A stretch of DNA of 64,000 nt from NCBI GenBank assembly GCA_030442055.1, contig JAUJEB010000001.1, positions 806,001-870,000 of the forward strand, in the 5' to 3' direction. Made by a program: the position numbers and the translations under genes. Under the pieces are notes generated by a model that worked only from the letters and a program-made list of their open reading frames with translations, made no database searches and had not been told where the DNA came from. This DNA is from Agaribacillus aureus. Its GTDB lineage: Bacteria > Bacteroidota > Bacteroidia > Cytophagales > Cyclobacteriaceae. Positions 42,861 through 52,409 of this stretch are shown here, one piece after another (within the stretch, counting starts at the first letter, position 1; every line of letters starts with the position of its first letter).

Positions 42861-44312
42861 TTACCGCTCCCACCAAACCGCGGCATTAATATCATCAGTG
42901 CCACCCATTGATTCCACTGCCTGCTGAAGGTGTTCCGGGTTAAGCAACTGTTCCTCCTCCGGGTATAAAAATCGCGAGGGGACTTCAAGGCTATTGGTAT
43001 TATCGATTGGAAGGGGAAGGGCGGGAAGTCCGGTTCGCCGGAATTCGATCCAGCCTTCCTGGGCTACCGTGATATTGGCCAGCCACCTTTGCGTAAGTAT
43101 TTGTTCCAGGGCATTGCTTACCTCAAAGCTGACCCCCGGTTGCGTAAGGTAGCCGGCTGGTAACGTTAATCCATAATAACTAAAAGTACTTTTTATGCCT
43201 GCCTCATAAAACATCTGCACATCGCCTTCATCACCTCCGATCAGGTTTTTGTACGTCGCTTCTGCTAGTATAAACTGCAGGTCGGCAAAGGTCATAATGA
43301 TCGCGTCGGCCTGGTCAGGTTCCGTGAAATACTTTCCCAACCTGGAAATGTTAGTCAATACAATGTTCAGATCCGACTGAGTTTCACTTAACAAACCCAC
43401 CGGCATACCAAAATAGGCAGGGCTTCCATTTTTCCTGGAATCTTCTGTAGGTTCGAAGAATAAAGACAGGCGGGGATCGTTGAACTGTTTCAGGATGCCT
43501 TCCATTGTGTCTGACAATCTGAAAAATGCCACATCGCCTTCCCGGAAAGTATGAAGCGGAAATTGATTAGGCGCATCCGCAAGATAGGGCAACAGGGCGT
43601 TATCATCATTACTTTCAAAGACTGGTTCAGCGTCAATAATTTGTTGCATTTCAGTGCTTACATCCACTTTTGAGGATATTCTTAGCAAATATCTCAATCG
43701 CAATGAATTGGCAAATTTTCGCCATTTATTCAAATCGCCCTGGTAAAAGATATCACCGGATATGGTGTTATTGTTATTGGAAAGAATTGTATTGGCTTGC
43801 CTGAGGTTATCCAGTATGCCACCGGGAGCCATATATATCTCTTCCTGCGCATTATAAACCGGTGTGAAATTCTCCTCGGTTTTTGCTGTGGCTGCCTGAA
43901 AATAAGGCACATCACCCCATAGATCTGTTAATTGAGAAGCAACATAAGATTTCATGATTAATGCAATTCCAATGTAGCCATCGTTGTTGGCGGCTTCGGC
44001 AAAGCCTTGTAGATTCTTGATATCGCGTATGATCTCATAAAGTTGTTTCCAGTAATTTATTTGCGATTCAAAATCATAACGCTCGATATTATTCCAAAAG
44101 AACCTGGTGGTATATTGCGCCAGTCCATTAGTACGTCTTACAGCTTCAAATGTAACAATGGAAGCGGTTTCATTGAGTATATTGGTCAAAATCAGGTCGG
44201 GACCAACTTCCTGGGGAAAGTTCGGGTTGTCATTAATTTCCTCGAATTTATCGGTACAAGCCGGTAAAAACCAAATGAGTATTATGATTACAATTTTATC
44301 TATATGCTTCAT
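42861..44312 (-). CDS. SusD/RagB-family outer-membrane nutrient-binding lipoprotein
   Basis: A 483-residue protein with a lipoprotein signal (IILIWFLPAC, Cys19) followed by TDKFEEINDNPNFPQEVGPDLIL, the usual SusD N-terminus. Internal TPR-like stretches and the C-terminal WIEFRRTGLPALPLP match the SusD/RagB fold, in its non-starch subgroup. It starts 12 bp after the SusC gene stop, so the two are co-expressed. SusD caps the SusC channel and supplies ligand. The substrate is not evident; the adjacent phosphodiesterase suggests a phosphate ester. Confidence 0.95.
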   Translation of the reverse strand: MKHIDKIVIIILIWFLPACTDKFEEINDNPNFPQEVGPDLILTNILNETASIVTFEAVRRTNGLAQYTTRFFWNNIERYDFESQINYWKQLYEIIRDIKNLQGFAEAANNDGYIGIALIMKSYVASQLTDLWGDVPYFQAATAKTEENFTPVYNAQEEIYMAPGGILDNLRQANTILSNNNNTISGDIFYQGDLNKWRKFANSLRLRYLLRISSKVDVSTEMQQIIDAEPVFESNDDNALLPYLADAPNQFPLHTFREGDVAFFRLSDTMEGILKQFNDPRLSLFFEPTEDSRKNGSPAYFGMPVGLLSETQSDLNIVLTNISRLGKYFTEPDQADAIIMTFADLQFILAEATYKNLIGGDEGDVQMFYEAGIKSTFSYYGLTLPAGYLTQPGVSFEVSNALEQILTQRWLANITVAQEGWIEFRRTGLPALPLPIDNTNSLEVPSRFLYPEEEQLLNPEHLQQAVESMGGTDDINAAVWWER

Positions 44313-44324
44313 GATATTTCGCGT

Positions 44325-47300
44325 TTAAAATTTTACGTTTAGACTGACGCCATAACTCCGTATGGAGGGATAAGAGGCTTCCTCCACACCCGGAACAAAC
44401 CTGTCGTTTTCCAGGGTGATCGTCTCCGGATCAAAATAATCCTGGTTTGTCCACAACATCAGATTTCTTCCGATAAGAGATAAGGTGGCTTCTTTAATGG
44501 GAAAATTGGGACTAAACATTGATTCAGGGAACCTATAGCTCAACTTTACTTCCCGTAACTTTACAAATGAGGCATCAAACAGTGCACTCTCTTCGTGATT
44601 TCGATTATAGAAAGTTTTATGGAAGTCTTCGGACGACACACTCACATCGTTATCCACATATTGCGGATTTTCTTCGGTACCCACATTCTTCACACCGTCG
44701 CCAATCACACCACCTTCCCTGCCGTTCGTTGCGATATCAAGGTTTCCTGCCAGCGTTGCTACAGCAAAAGTTCTTGAAACCACCTTTCCACCCTGTCGCC
44801 AATCAAATAAGAAATCAAATGAAAGATTTTTATAAGAGAAAGTGTTGCCAAAACCAAGCATAAAGTCCGGGTTGTAATTGCCTAGCAATCTAAGTTCAGG
44901 GTCGGGAACGGGAAGACCATCCTGAAAGATGATTCGCCCGTCTGGAGATTTTTTAAATCCGGTCCCATAAATATCTCCGATTTTACCACCGACCACGGCA
45001 TTGGCGAATATGGTAGTAGCTGTAAAATCATATACGGCGCTGGAAACATAGGTATATGTATCGGACCCGTCTAAAACCTCAAGCACTCTGCTGTCATTAC
45101 GGGTGAAATTTGCATAAGTATTCCATTCAAATTGATCGGTTTTAACCAGTGTAGCACGTAGCATAACCTCCATGCCATAGTTTTTAATCTTTCCGGCATT
45201 TATTATCCGCGTTTCATATCCCGTGGTAGATGAAACCGGCAGCAAAATAATCTGATCCTCCGATTTAGTGTCGTAATAAGAGATATCCAATCCAAACCTG
45301 TTATTGAAAAAACGTAAATCCGTTCCTATCTCAAAGGATTTTTGCCTTCCCGGTTTCAAATTGTTGTTAGGCAGGTCGCTTTGTTCCGTAACTGCAAATT
45401 GATTATCATATCTGTTTCCAAACAAGTAACTGCTTTTTAAGCGGAAAGGATCAGTGTCCTCACCCACTTCCGCATACCCCAGCCTTAATTTGGCAAAAGA
45501 AACCTGATCGGGAAGGTTGACCAGGCTGGAGAGTATGGTACTTAAAGTAACTGAAGGATAGAAATAGGAATTATTTCCTTTGGGCAAGGTACTGGACCAA
45601 TCATTGCGACCGGTAATATCCAGATTAATCATATCCCTGAAAGACACCTGACCAAATCCGTACAGGCTATTTATCCTTTTATCCGTGTCAATTTGCGAAG
45701 ACTCGACCTGTATTTTAGAATTTGACAGATTATAAACCCCTGGTACAGCCAGTTGGCCGGCTATGTTACTGGTGAACCTGGTTTCCTGATCCATTCGATT
45801 TCCTCCAAGCGAAACGCTAATTGTCCAGGAAGCGTTGACCTGTTTTTTATAATTGAGTAAAAAATCGGTATTTCTTTCTTCAAAATATGCGTCATCTCTT
45901 CGGTACATTCCCAGAGGAAAGCGCTGGGTAGAATAGGCCCTTTTACTTTGACGATTGTCATTGAAGAAATCAATACCAGTCCTTAACATCAGGCTTAATT
46001 CATCTGTTAGCTGGAAATCAAGGGAGATATTACCCAGAATCCTGTTTTTTAAAAACCCGTTGGTGTTCTCATAAACAGTAAAAAACGGATTGTCGTGATA
46101 AGCATAATTGTAATTGAATTGGGCGGTACCGATATGTCCTCTTTGCCAGTACTCTCTAAGGGCATCGGTGCTTACCTGACGTCCAAACCACATATACACA
46201 TACATGGGATTCTCTGAACCATAACCCGCTGAAGGGCGGTTGTCACTTTGACTTCTGAGGTAGTTAATACCAGCACTGGCTTTCAGTCTTTTGCTGATAC
46301 GATAACTCCCTTTCAGCGCTGTGATGTTTCTTTCCAAATTGGTATTTGGAATAATGCCGTCACTGCTCAGATTTGTATGGGAAAGCCTGAATCCTCCCTG
46401 GTCGTTGCCTCCTGAAACCGCGAAGTTATTGCTAAAGGTTACACCTCTTTCAAGGAAGTCTTCGAGGTTGTTTGGCTGGGCTTGCCAGGGTGTAGGCGTT
46501 ATGGCCGGGCTGTTTCCGGGAGGTGCTGTCACAAGTTTTCCTCCGGTGCCAATTACAGCTGAGCCTCTTGACAATACATCCCCGCCTCGTAGCGGCTCAC
46601 CATTGGGGCCAATTGAAAGACCGTCAAATTGTGTTATATTACCTGCCCCATCAAAAGCAGGACCCCAACTTACATCTTCTATATCTGCCAAACCACTCCC
46701 TAAACCATTTTCATAGGCAAATTCCCCTCGTGTTCCCTGACCATATTCGTTTTGCCATTTGGGTAAGACTAAAAAGTCAGAAAATTGCACGGAAGAATTT
46801 ACTTCTACCAGGACGCCTTCTTTTTGGGCGAATTTTGTTGTAATCAATATTACGCCATTGGCTGCCCTGGAGCCGTAAAGTGCAGCTGCGCTGGCCCCTT
46901 TCAACACGGATATAGATTGTATATCATCAGGATTTATCTCACCTGCACCGTTGCCGTAGTCCACCTCCTGGGGCCCTCTAAGGTCGGGATCGGTTATACT
47001 AGCCGCGGTACGATTGTTGATTGGCACACCATCCACTACAAACAATGGCTGGTTATCGCCCGATAAAGATGTTTCACCCCTTATAATCACTCTTGAGGAC
47101 GACCCTACACCAGTATTCCCATTAATCACTTGCACCCCGGCTACTCTTCCGGACAGCGAATTGAGAAAATTGGTTTCTTTGGCAGTTGTAATTTCCTTTC
47201 CCTCTATCTCCTGCACAGCATACCCTAGTTCCCTTTCTTTTCTTTCCACACCAAGAGCTGTGACTACCACCTCATCCAATGACGTTATATCGGGCTTCAA

Positions 47301-47915
47301 TTGAACGTTGAAGACGGTCTGGTTGGTAATCATAAACTCCTGCGATGTGTAACCCACAAAGGCTACAATCAGTAACGATCTTTCAGGAATATCCAGCTTG
47401 AAATTACCCTTCGCATCTGTTACGGTACCTATAGAGGTACCCTTAACCTGCACCGTGGCTCCCGGCAGAGGTTCTCCATTTTCATCAGTCACCTTCCCGG
47501 TGATGGCTACATTGTTAGCTATCTTTGCGCTGTCCACCGGATTTTTGCCATCGGCGCTCAGGTTTCTCGAAACGGTTATGTTATCATTGATCTGTTTAAA
47601 TTTGAGTTTTTGTTTAGCGGCAACAAATCTTAATACATCAGCTACGGTTGTTTCGGAATGGCTCAGGGAAATTTTTGTTTTGATTTTCCGAATATCGTTG
47701 CTGTAGACAAATACAAAATTGGTTTGATCTTCGATAGCTAAAAACAGCTCTGTTAAAGTCGCGTTTTTTAGGTCAATTGAAATCTTTGCCTTCTCAATGC
47801 TCTGGCTATGGGAAGGGGACGCCATTATAAACTGCATGACCAGGGTCTGCAGTATTAATATATAAAGTGCCTGTCTTGATGCAAACATCAATAGTTTTCG
47901 TAAATTTGAGTTCAT
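44325..47915 (-). CDS. SusC/RagA-family TonB-dependent transporter with STN signalling domain
   Basis: A 1196-residue protein. The signal peptide ends near residue 38; an STN/secretin-like domain (about 45-105, LFLAIEDQTNFVFVYSNDI) precedes a CarboxypepD_reg domain (about 135-215, GKVTDENGEPLPGATVQVKG), a TonB-box-like LDEVVVTALG (about 217), the plug (235-350, KGASAAALYGSRAANGVI) and a 22-strand barrel with aromatic C-terminal end. The STN domain binds FecR-type anti-sigma proteins, fitting the upstream sigma/FecR genes, so substrate binding probably induces this locus. Confidence 0.97.
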   Translation of the reverse strand: MNSNLRKLLMFASRQALYILILQTLVMQFIMASPSHSQSIEKAKISIDLKNATLTELFLAIEDQTNFVFVYSNDIRKIKTKISLSHSETTVADVLRFVAAKQKLKFKQINDNITVSRNLSADGKNPVDSAKIANNVAITGKVTDENGEPLPGATVQVKGTSIGTVTDAKGNFKLDIPERSLLIVAFVGYTSQEFMITNQTVFNVQLKPDITSLDEVVVTALGVERKERELGYAVQEIEGKEITTAKETNFLNSLSGRVAGVQVINGNTGVGSSSRVIIRGETSLSGDNQPLFVVDGVPINNRTAASITDPDLRGPQEVDYGNGAGEINPDDIQSISVLKGASAAALYGSRAANGVILITTKFAQKEGVLVEVNSSVQFSDFLVLPKWQNEYGQGTRGEFAYENGLGSGLADIEDVSWGPAFDGAGNITQFDGLSIGPNGEPLRGGDVLSRGSAVIGTGGKLVTAPPGNSPAITPTPWQAQPNNLEDFLERGVTFSNNFAVSGGNDQGGFRLSHTNLSSDGIIPNTNLERNITALKGSYRISKRLKASAGINYLRSQSDNRPSAGYGSENPMYVYMWFGRQVSTDALREYWQRGHIGTAQFNYNYAYHDNPFFTVYENTNGFLKNRILGNISLDFQLTDELSLMLRTGIDFFNDNRQSKRAYSTQRFPLGMYRRDDAYFEERNTDFLLNYKKQVNASWTISVSLGGNRMDQETRFTSNIAGQLAVPGVYNLSNSKIQVESSQIDTDKRINSLYGFGQVSFRDMINLDITGRNDWSSTLPKGNNSYFYPSVTLSTILSSLVNLPDQVSFAKLRLGYAEVGEDTDPFRLKSSYLFGNRYDNQFAVTEQSDLPNNNLKPGRQKSFEIGTDLRFFNNRFGLDISYYDTKSEDQIILLPVSSTTGYETRIINAGKIKNYGMEVMLRATLVKTDQFEWNTYANFTRNDSRVLEVLDGSDTYTYVSSAVYDFTATTIFANAVVGGKIGDIYGTGFKKSPDGRIIFQDGLPVPDPELRLLGNYNPDFMLGFGNTFSYKNLSFDFLFDWRQGGKVVSRTFAVATLAGNLDIATNGREGGVIGDGVKNVGTEENPQYVDNDVSVSSEDFHKTFYNRNHEESALFDASFVKLREVKLSYRFPESMFSPNFPIKEATLSLIGRNLMLWTNQDYFDPETITLENDRFVPGVEEASYPSIRSYGVSLNVKF

Positions 47916-47950
47916 CTTTAAAATCTTAATTCGTTAAGGTTTTGATAATG

Positions 47951-47979
47951 GCCCAAACCTGGTGCGAACAGGTGCGGGC
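47951..47979 (-). promoter_or_regulatory. intercistronic hairpin between fecR and susC
   Basis: In minus-strand RNA GCCCGCACCTG pairs with CAGGTTTGGGC at 10 of 11 positions (one G-U) around a 7-nt loop. It lies in the 123-bp gap before susC. No T-run follows on the minus strand; on the plus strand six T residues follow. It may separate the regulatory genes from the highly expressed susC gene. Confidence 0.4.
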
Positions 47980-48038
47980 TTTTTTAGTTTTATCTGCTGA
48001 GTTAATTTTTATGCATTGTTATTCATTCATAGGCGTTA

Positions 48039-49091
48039 TTATTTACAGGGTTTTCCATTCAGGGTTATCTGTCGTTCTCCGGTAATTTTAAACTCAATGC
48101 CTTGCATAAATCGTAGACTTTTCAGGATGTTTTCCAGTTTATCACCCTTGTATTTACCACTGACAAGGCAGTTATGAAGCGCCGGGTTTTCGAGTTTAAT
48201 ATCCACATCATACCAGTTACCAAGTATTTCTGCGACTTCGTTCATTGGTGTATTGTCCAAATAGATAACATCACTATTCCACGCAAGGTATTTATCCAGT
48301 GAAACACTCCTTTCCGTGATATCCCCACTGTGTTTCACAAAAAGTGCCTGCTCACCCGGAGAGAGGGTTACGGCCAAAAGGGCATTCTTCTTGTGTTGTA
48401 TTGACAAACTTTCGGGTTGGTCATTGGGGTAGATAATTTCCTCTCCGTTACCGCTGCCGACTGAGACCTGCACTTTGCCGGTGGCCACGGTAACTTCAAT
48501 ATATTTGTGACTTTCCCTTGCTTTAACATTAAACGAGGTTCCCAAAACCGTTGTGTTCAGGCTCCCAGTTTTAACAACAAAAGGCCTGCTGGTATCTTTT
48601 TGTACCTCAAAAAAAGCTTCCCCAATGAGGGTAATTGTCCGGCGGTCCGTGGAAAAGGTTTCAGGAAAAATGATCGTGCTTCGTGCGTTCAACCTTACGG
48701 AAGACCCATCGCTCAACATAATAGTAGCCTTCTGCCCTTTTTGGGTCGACTTAGTTATATAATTGATTTTATCCGGCTCGAAAAATGTGCTGTAAATAGT
48801 CGCTCCAAGCCCGATGATAATTACGATTGATGCTACTACTTTGAACACAGGTATTGTAAACTTTCCTTTGTTTCCTTTTTCATTTCGTTCTTCCTCCTCC
48901 AACAGCTTATTTAATGATTCGTAGATCTCAATTTTTGTTCTTTCTTTATCGGTCAGCTCCCACACTGACCAGTGGTCCTGTTCTTCTACTTGCAGGTTGT
49001 TATAAAATTCATCAAATATCCGCTTATCCTGGTCAGAGGCAGTGCCCTGTATATAGCGTTCCAATAAATCGAGAAATTCTTTTTTGGTCAT
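48039..49091 (-). CDS. FecR-family anti-sigma factor
   Basis: A 350-residue protein with a cytosolic helical N-terminus (to about 75), a single membrane helix (about 79-103, VFKVVASIVIIIGLGATIYSTFF), a FecR domain (about 110-220: TIMLSDGSSVRLNARSTIIFPETF, ITLIGEAFFEVQKD, FVVKTGSLNTTVLGTSFNVKA), and a C-terminal STN-like DUF4974 region (about 270-348: VIYLDNTPMNEVAEILGNWYDVDI). It would hold the sigma factor until contacted by the STN domain of the SusC partner. It lies 165 bp after the sigma gene. Confidence 0.95.
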   Translation of the reverse strand: MTKKEFLDLLERYIQGTASDQDKRIFDEFYNNLQVEEQDHWSVWELTDKERTKIEIYESLNKLLEEEERNEKGNKGKFTIPVFKVVASIVIIIGLGATIYSTFFEPDKINYITKSTQKGQKATIMLSDGSSVRLNARSTIIFPETFSTDRRTITLIGEAFFEVQKDTSRPFVVKTGSLNTTVLGTSFNVKARESHKYIEVTVATGKVQVSVGSGNGEEIIYPNDQPESLSIQHKKNALLAVTLSPGEQALFVKHSGDITERSVSLDKYLAWNSDVIYLDNTPMNEVAEILGNWYDVDIKLENPALHNCLVSGKYKGDKLENILKSLRFMQGIEFKITGERQITLNGKPCK

Positions 49092-49256
49092 TTTATCCGA
49101 CTTTATTCCTTAGTGTCGAAACTGCAACCAAACACGGGGGCATCGAAGGAAAAAAAGCGGGATTTAACAATTAATTAACATGGCTGCACAGATTTCATCA
49201 CCTGGAAAATAGCCATATCGCCCAACTTCAGGCCAGGCGCCTGATAGAACGGGGCT

Positions 49257-49832
49257 TTAGCTGCTGATTAAAATATTAAGCAGTATCAGCATGAAAACAC
49301 TAATGCCGCGACGGATCTGCCTCAGGGCATTAGAGATGTGCCATTCGACTGTTCTTGGAGAAAGGTTCAGTTTTTTGGCAATTTCTTTATTGGAAAGTTG
49401 TTCAAATCTACTCAGGCAGAATACCTCCCTGCGCTTAATAGGAAGCTGATCAAGGGTGGTATGCAAACGCCTGCTCAGTTCCTGGTAGTTAATTTCGTCT
49501 TCAGTGGAATTATGTGTGTTAAGAAGGGCAATTTGTGCTTCATGTTGCTTTGTAATTCTTCCCTTTTTAAGGTGTTTGGCCACTTGAAATTTTACCGCCT
49601 GAAACAGGTACGGAGAGAGATTTTCTATCTTTTGCGTTTTTCTTTTTCGCCAAAGACAAAAAAAAATATCCTGCACGATATCCTTGGCTTCATCCTGATC
49701 CTGGATCACGTTAAAAGCAGACCGGTACATTTTTTCCCAGTAACGAAAGTAGATCTGATTAAATGCCAGTCTATTTCCCTCTTGTAAAAGTATCAATAAC
49801 CGGTAATCTGAAAGTTCTTTAAGTGTATCCAA
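49257..49832 (-). CDS. ECF sigma-70 factor of the FecI/Bacteroidetes SusCD type
   Basis: A 191-residue protein with region 2 (about 27-90, FNQIYFRYWEKMYRSAFNVIQDQDEAKDIVQDIFFCLW) and region 4 (about 125-175, LPIKRREVFCLSRFEQLSNKEIAKKLNLSPRTVEWHISNAL). The start is a TTG at 49832: the only ATG further upstream in this frame is followed at once by TAG. A hydrophobic C-terminal tail (about 178-190) may touch the membrane or FecR. It heads the sus-type locus and should direct its expression, held by the FecR protein downstream. Confidence 0.95.
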   Translation of the reverse strand: MDTLKELSDYRLLILLQEGNRLAFNQIYFRYWEKMYRSAFNVIQDQDEAKDIVQDIFFCLWRKRKTQKIENLSPYLFQAVKFQVAKHLKKGRITKQHEAQIALLNTHNSTEDEINYQELSRRLHTTLDQLPIKRREVFCLSRFEQLSNKEIAKKLNLSPRTVEWHISNALRQIRRGISVFMLILLNILISS

Positions 49833-50032
49833 ATCTACTTTTAGCTACATGTTATTTTTATTTTCAAATAACAACAAGAAAAGGCTGAGAAGAAAGTGAG
49901 ATAGGTTAAGGAATTTTTAATTTTTAGCTGTTCATCGCAGAGGTCGATAATCGGTCCGGCAATACTGCCAAAATGCGGTAGCCTGTCACATTGATTTACA
50001 TTGGCTTGAAAGTATCAGGTGTGATCTTTTAC

Positions 50033-52405
50033 CTAGGGCAATTCTTCAGAAACCTTAATTTCTTTGCTGATATGGATCAGCTGCCCGGATTGGGTTATTC
50101 CATTAATTTCAATTTGATAAGTGCCGTTGTCATCGGCCGTGTAAAATTCCAGGGTCACCGCTTTATCACCTTCGACCCTGACATCCGGATTCCAATAGAG
50201 TGTGTTACGATAATCCGGTATTCTTTTGAGTAATTTTTGGTGAGATGAGTAATTGGGTGCATAAAACGTCCTGCTTTTTTGTAAGCCCTGATAGGCTTTT
50301 TCGATCATGTAAGACGGAAACTCCTGCCCGCCAAAGTCGCCATTGTAGGTAGTAAAGTTGATTAAGCCATAAAAAGCGGCTCCTCCCATATAGTAGCGAT
50401 CATTTATTATACCTATTTTTTCCACCTTCAAAGGATCAAAGTCCAAAATAAATTGGGGGTCGAGTACGGGTATGCCATCTATCAACATAAGCGCACTTCG
50501 GGGAAGCGGATCTTCGTTTATCACATAAAAGCCAAGTTTCTTATTTTTCCTCCTGATAACAGCCGATCGAATGTATTCAATAAATAAATCCCGGACTGTT
50601 TCGAACCTGGTATAATCATCAAGTGGGTAAAGAAAATCCGGTTCGCCGTAAAACTGGGTGTTTATAACCTCCGTCTTCGGCAGCACGCCATTGATGTAAT
50701 TATGATCCCGGTAAACCTGTGAAAGCTGAATGTTGGTATTCAGTGATTCGAGGAAGGGCTTCATTTCCTCTTCAAAGTTCAATTGCGGATACAGGTTTGT
50801 TTCGAAACCCAGATTAAAGGGTTTATCAATTCTGATATGCTGTGGTTCTAAAGATTCCCGCATATCAAAAAAATGCACTTTATCATTGGCTACCCTGGTA
50901 GGCACCTCAAAGTGAAAAATGCCATTGGGATCTATGTCCAATGAATTTAATATCGAGGTCTTCCCGTGAAAACTTATTTGAATTGCTACTGGGAATCTTT
51001 CCATGTCCTGCAAAGCACCTGACAGGATCGGCCCGTTGATCTCAGCGGGATATTTTATTTTGATCTTATGGCCATCTTTTATATCTGCCCAGCGAAACCT
51101 TCTCCAGCCGTGGGTTAGCATTACAAGATCCATTTCCTGAGTCCTGGAACTGTTCTCATGATCAAACAACGCCGGAAGACCGGAGACCATGCCGCGAATA
51201 TCCGAGGCGCAAAGCAGGTCAGCAATAATATTGTCCTTTTGCGGAATTAATTCATCAGAACGGTAAACAGAAACCGACAACCTTGCCATAGTCTCTTCAG
51301 TGCCCGTGTCTGTACGGCTTAGATTCAGCCTTACCTTTTCCCTTTTGGCATAGCCTGGTTTTCCCGGATCCAGCTTTATAAATTCCCTGTTTTCCGGGTA
51401 TTTAAATACCAACCTTTCACATTGCGGATTAAAGGAAGCATCCAAAAGCGTTATGTGTGTTATGCCTGAAGACAGGTTCTTAAGCGGTACCGTTAGGTTT
51501 TTCCGGCTATCCATACTTAAGGGTAAAATCTGTTGAATAACCCCGCGGGTATGCACAATCAGATAAAGCGGTTTTGGGGAATTTTCAACAGTATTTATCG
51601 TAAGCTTAAAATCACCGCCGGCACCGGTTACAGACATGCCTACTCCGGTATTCTTTGCAGCCGGCAAGTTGTATTTCTTGATTTCAAGACCTTCTGCCAC
51701 TCTGGCAAAATACGTTTTGCCCTGCTCCGGGAGGAGCCAAAAGCTGGCATAACCCTGTGGAGAAGTACTGAATTTGGCGACTTCCAAATCATCATTATCG
51801 TAAACTACTCCTGTGAGCTTCACGCCTCGTCCAAAATTGTCTGTAGCTCTGACTGCTACCTTGCCTGTCAGGCCATTTATCATATCGCCACCTTCCGGAA
51901 AAAAATCTACCCGGGTAGTTATTCGTGGCTTCTCCGTTACCTCCTGATTATTTGTTACTGATGGATTTATAATGCTGAGTTTTTTTTGGAAAACAAAGCC
52001 GGGATCAAAATTTTTCATCCAATTGGTAAATGCCCGCAGTACATAATGGCCGGATTTAATATCAGGCGATACAAACATCTGGCCTTTCCCAAAGCCGTGG
52101 GCCAATTGGATACGTTCCTGTTTTATAGACTGTCCTTCAGCGTCCAGCAGTTCGACATTAAGGACTTTGGATAAATCGGTGGGAATATGGACTGAGGCAT
52201 CGGTACAATAGCCACTTATCCAAATCGTTTCGCCGGTAATATACAGGGATCTGTCGGTATCCAAAAATACCTTCTCCTGGTGTGTAAAGGTTACCTGATC
52301 TTCAAACCTATTTTTTAGCGTGTCCAGGTTATCAAAATCCGACTGGGCCAACAAGTATAAATTGCCGGATGCCAGGAGCGTTAAAATTAATACAATTGTT
52401 CTCAT
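50033..52405 (-). CDS. secreted MG2-like / TonB-linked accessory protein
   Basis: About 790 residues. From the ATG at 52405 a signal peptide (MRTIVLILTLLASGNLYLLAQ) is obtained; the longer start at 52441 overlaps the DUF4249 gene and lacks one. The domain near residues 50-150 (KVFLDTDRSLYITGETIWISGYC) matches alpha-2-macroglobulin MG2-type domains in Bacteroidota, followed by beta-rich and carboxypeptidase-regulatory-like stretches. The end (about 640-710, LMLIDGIPVLDPQFILDFDPLKVEKIGIIN) recalls a TonB receptor plug, without a barrel. Last gene of the receptor operon; role unknown. Confidence 0.8.
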   Translation of the reverse strand: MRTIVLILTLLASGNLYLLAQSDFDNLDTLKNRFEDQVTFTHQEKVFLDTDRSLYITGETIWISGYCTDASVHIPTDLSKVLNVELLDAEGQSIKQERIQLAHGFGKGQMFVSPDIKSGHYVLRAFTNWMKNFDPGFVFQKKLSIINPSVTNNQEVTEKPRITTRVDFFPEGGDMINGLTGKVAVRATDNFGRGVKLTGVVYDNDDLEVAKFSTSPQGYASFWLLPEQGKTYFARVAEGLEIKKYNLPAAKNTGVGMSVTGAGGDFKLTINTVENSPKPLYLIVHTRGVIQQILPLSMDSRKNLTVPLKNLSSGITHITLLDASFNPQCERLVFKYPENREFIKLDPGKPGYAKREKVRLNLSRTDTGTEETMARLSVSVYRSDELIPQKDNIIADLLCASDIRGMVSGLPALFDHENSSRTQEMDLVMLTHGWRRFRWADIKDGHKIKIKYPAEINGPILSGALQDMERFPVAIQISFHGKTSILNSLDIDPNGIFHFEVPTRVANDKVHFFDMRESLEPQHIRIDKPFNLGFETNLYPQLNFEEEMKPFLESLNTNIQLSQVYRDHNYINGVLPKTEVINTQFYGEPDFLYPLDDYTRFETVRDLFIEYIRSAVIRRKNKKLGFYVINEDPLPRSALMLIDGIPVLDPQFILDFDPLKVEKIGIINDRYYMGGAAFYGLINFTTYNGDFGGQEFPSYMIEKAYQGLQKSRTFYAPNYSSHQKLLKRIPDYRNTLYWNPDVRVEGDKAVTLEFYTADDNGTYQIEINGITQSGQLIHISKEIKVSEELP

Positions 52406-52409
52406 TATA

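Noticed and set aside
44500-46850. Several long plus-strand frames inside the SusC gene
   Set aside because: They are antisense to a clear 1196-residue SusC protein and show no protein-like pattern.
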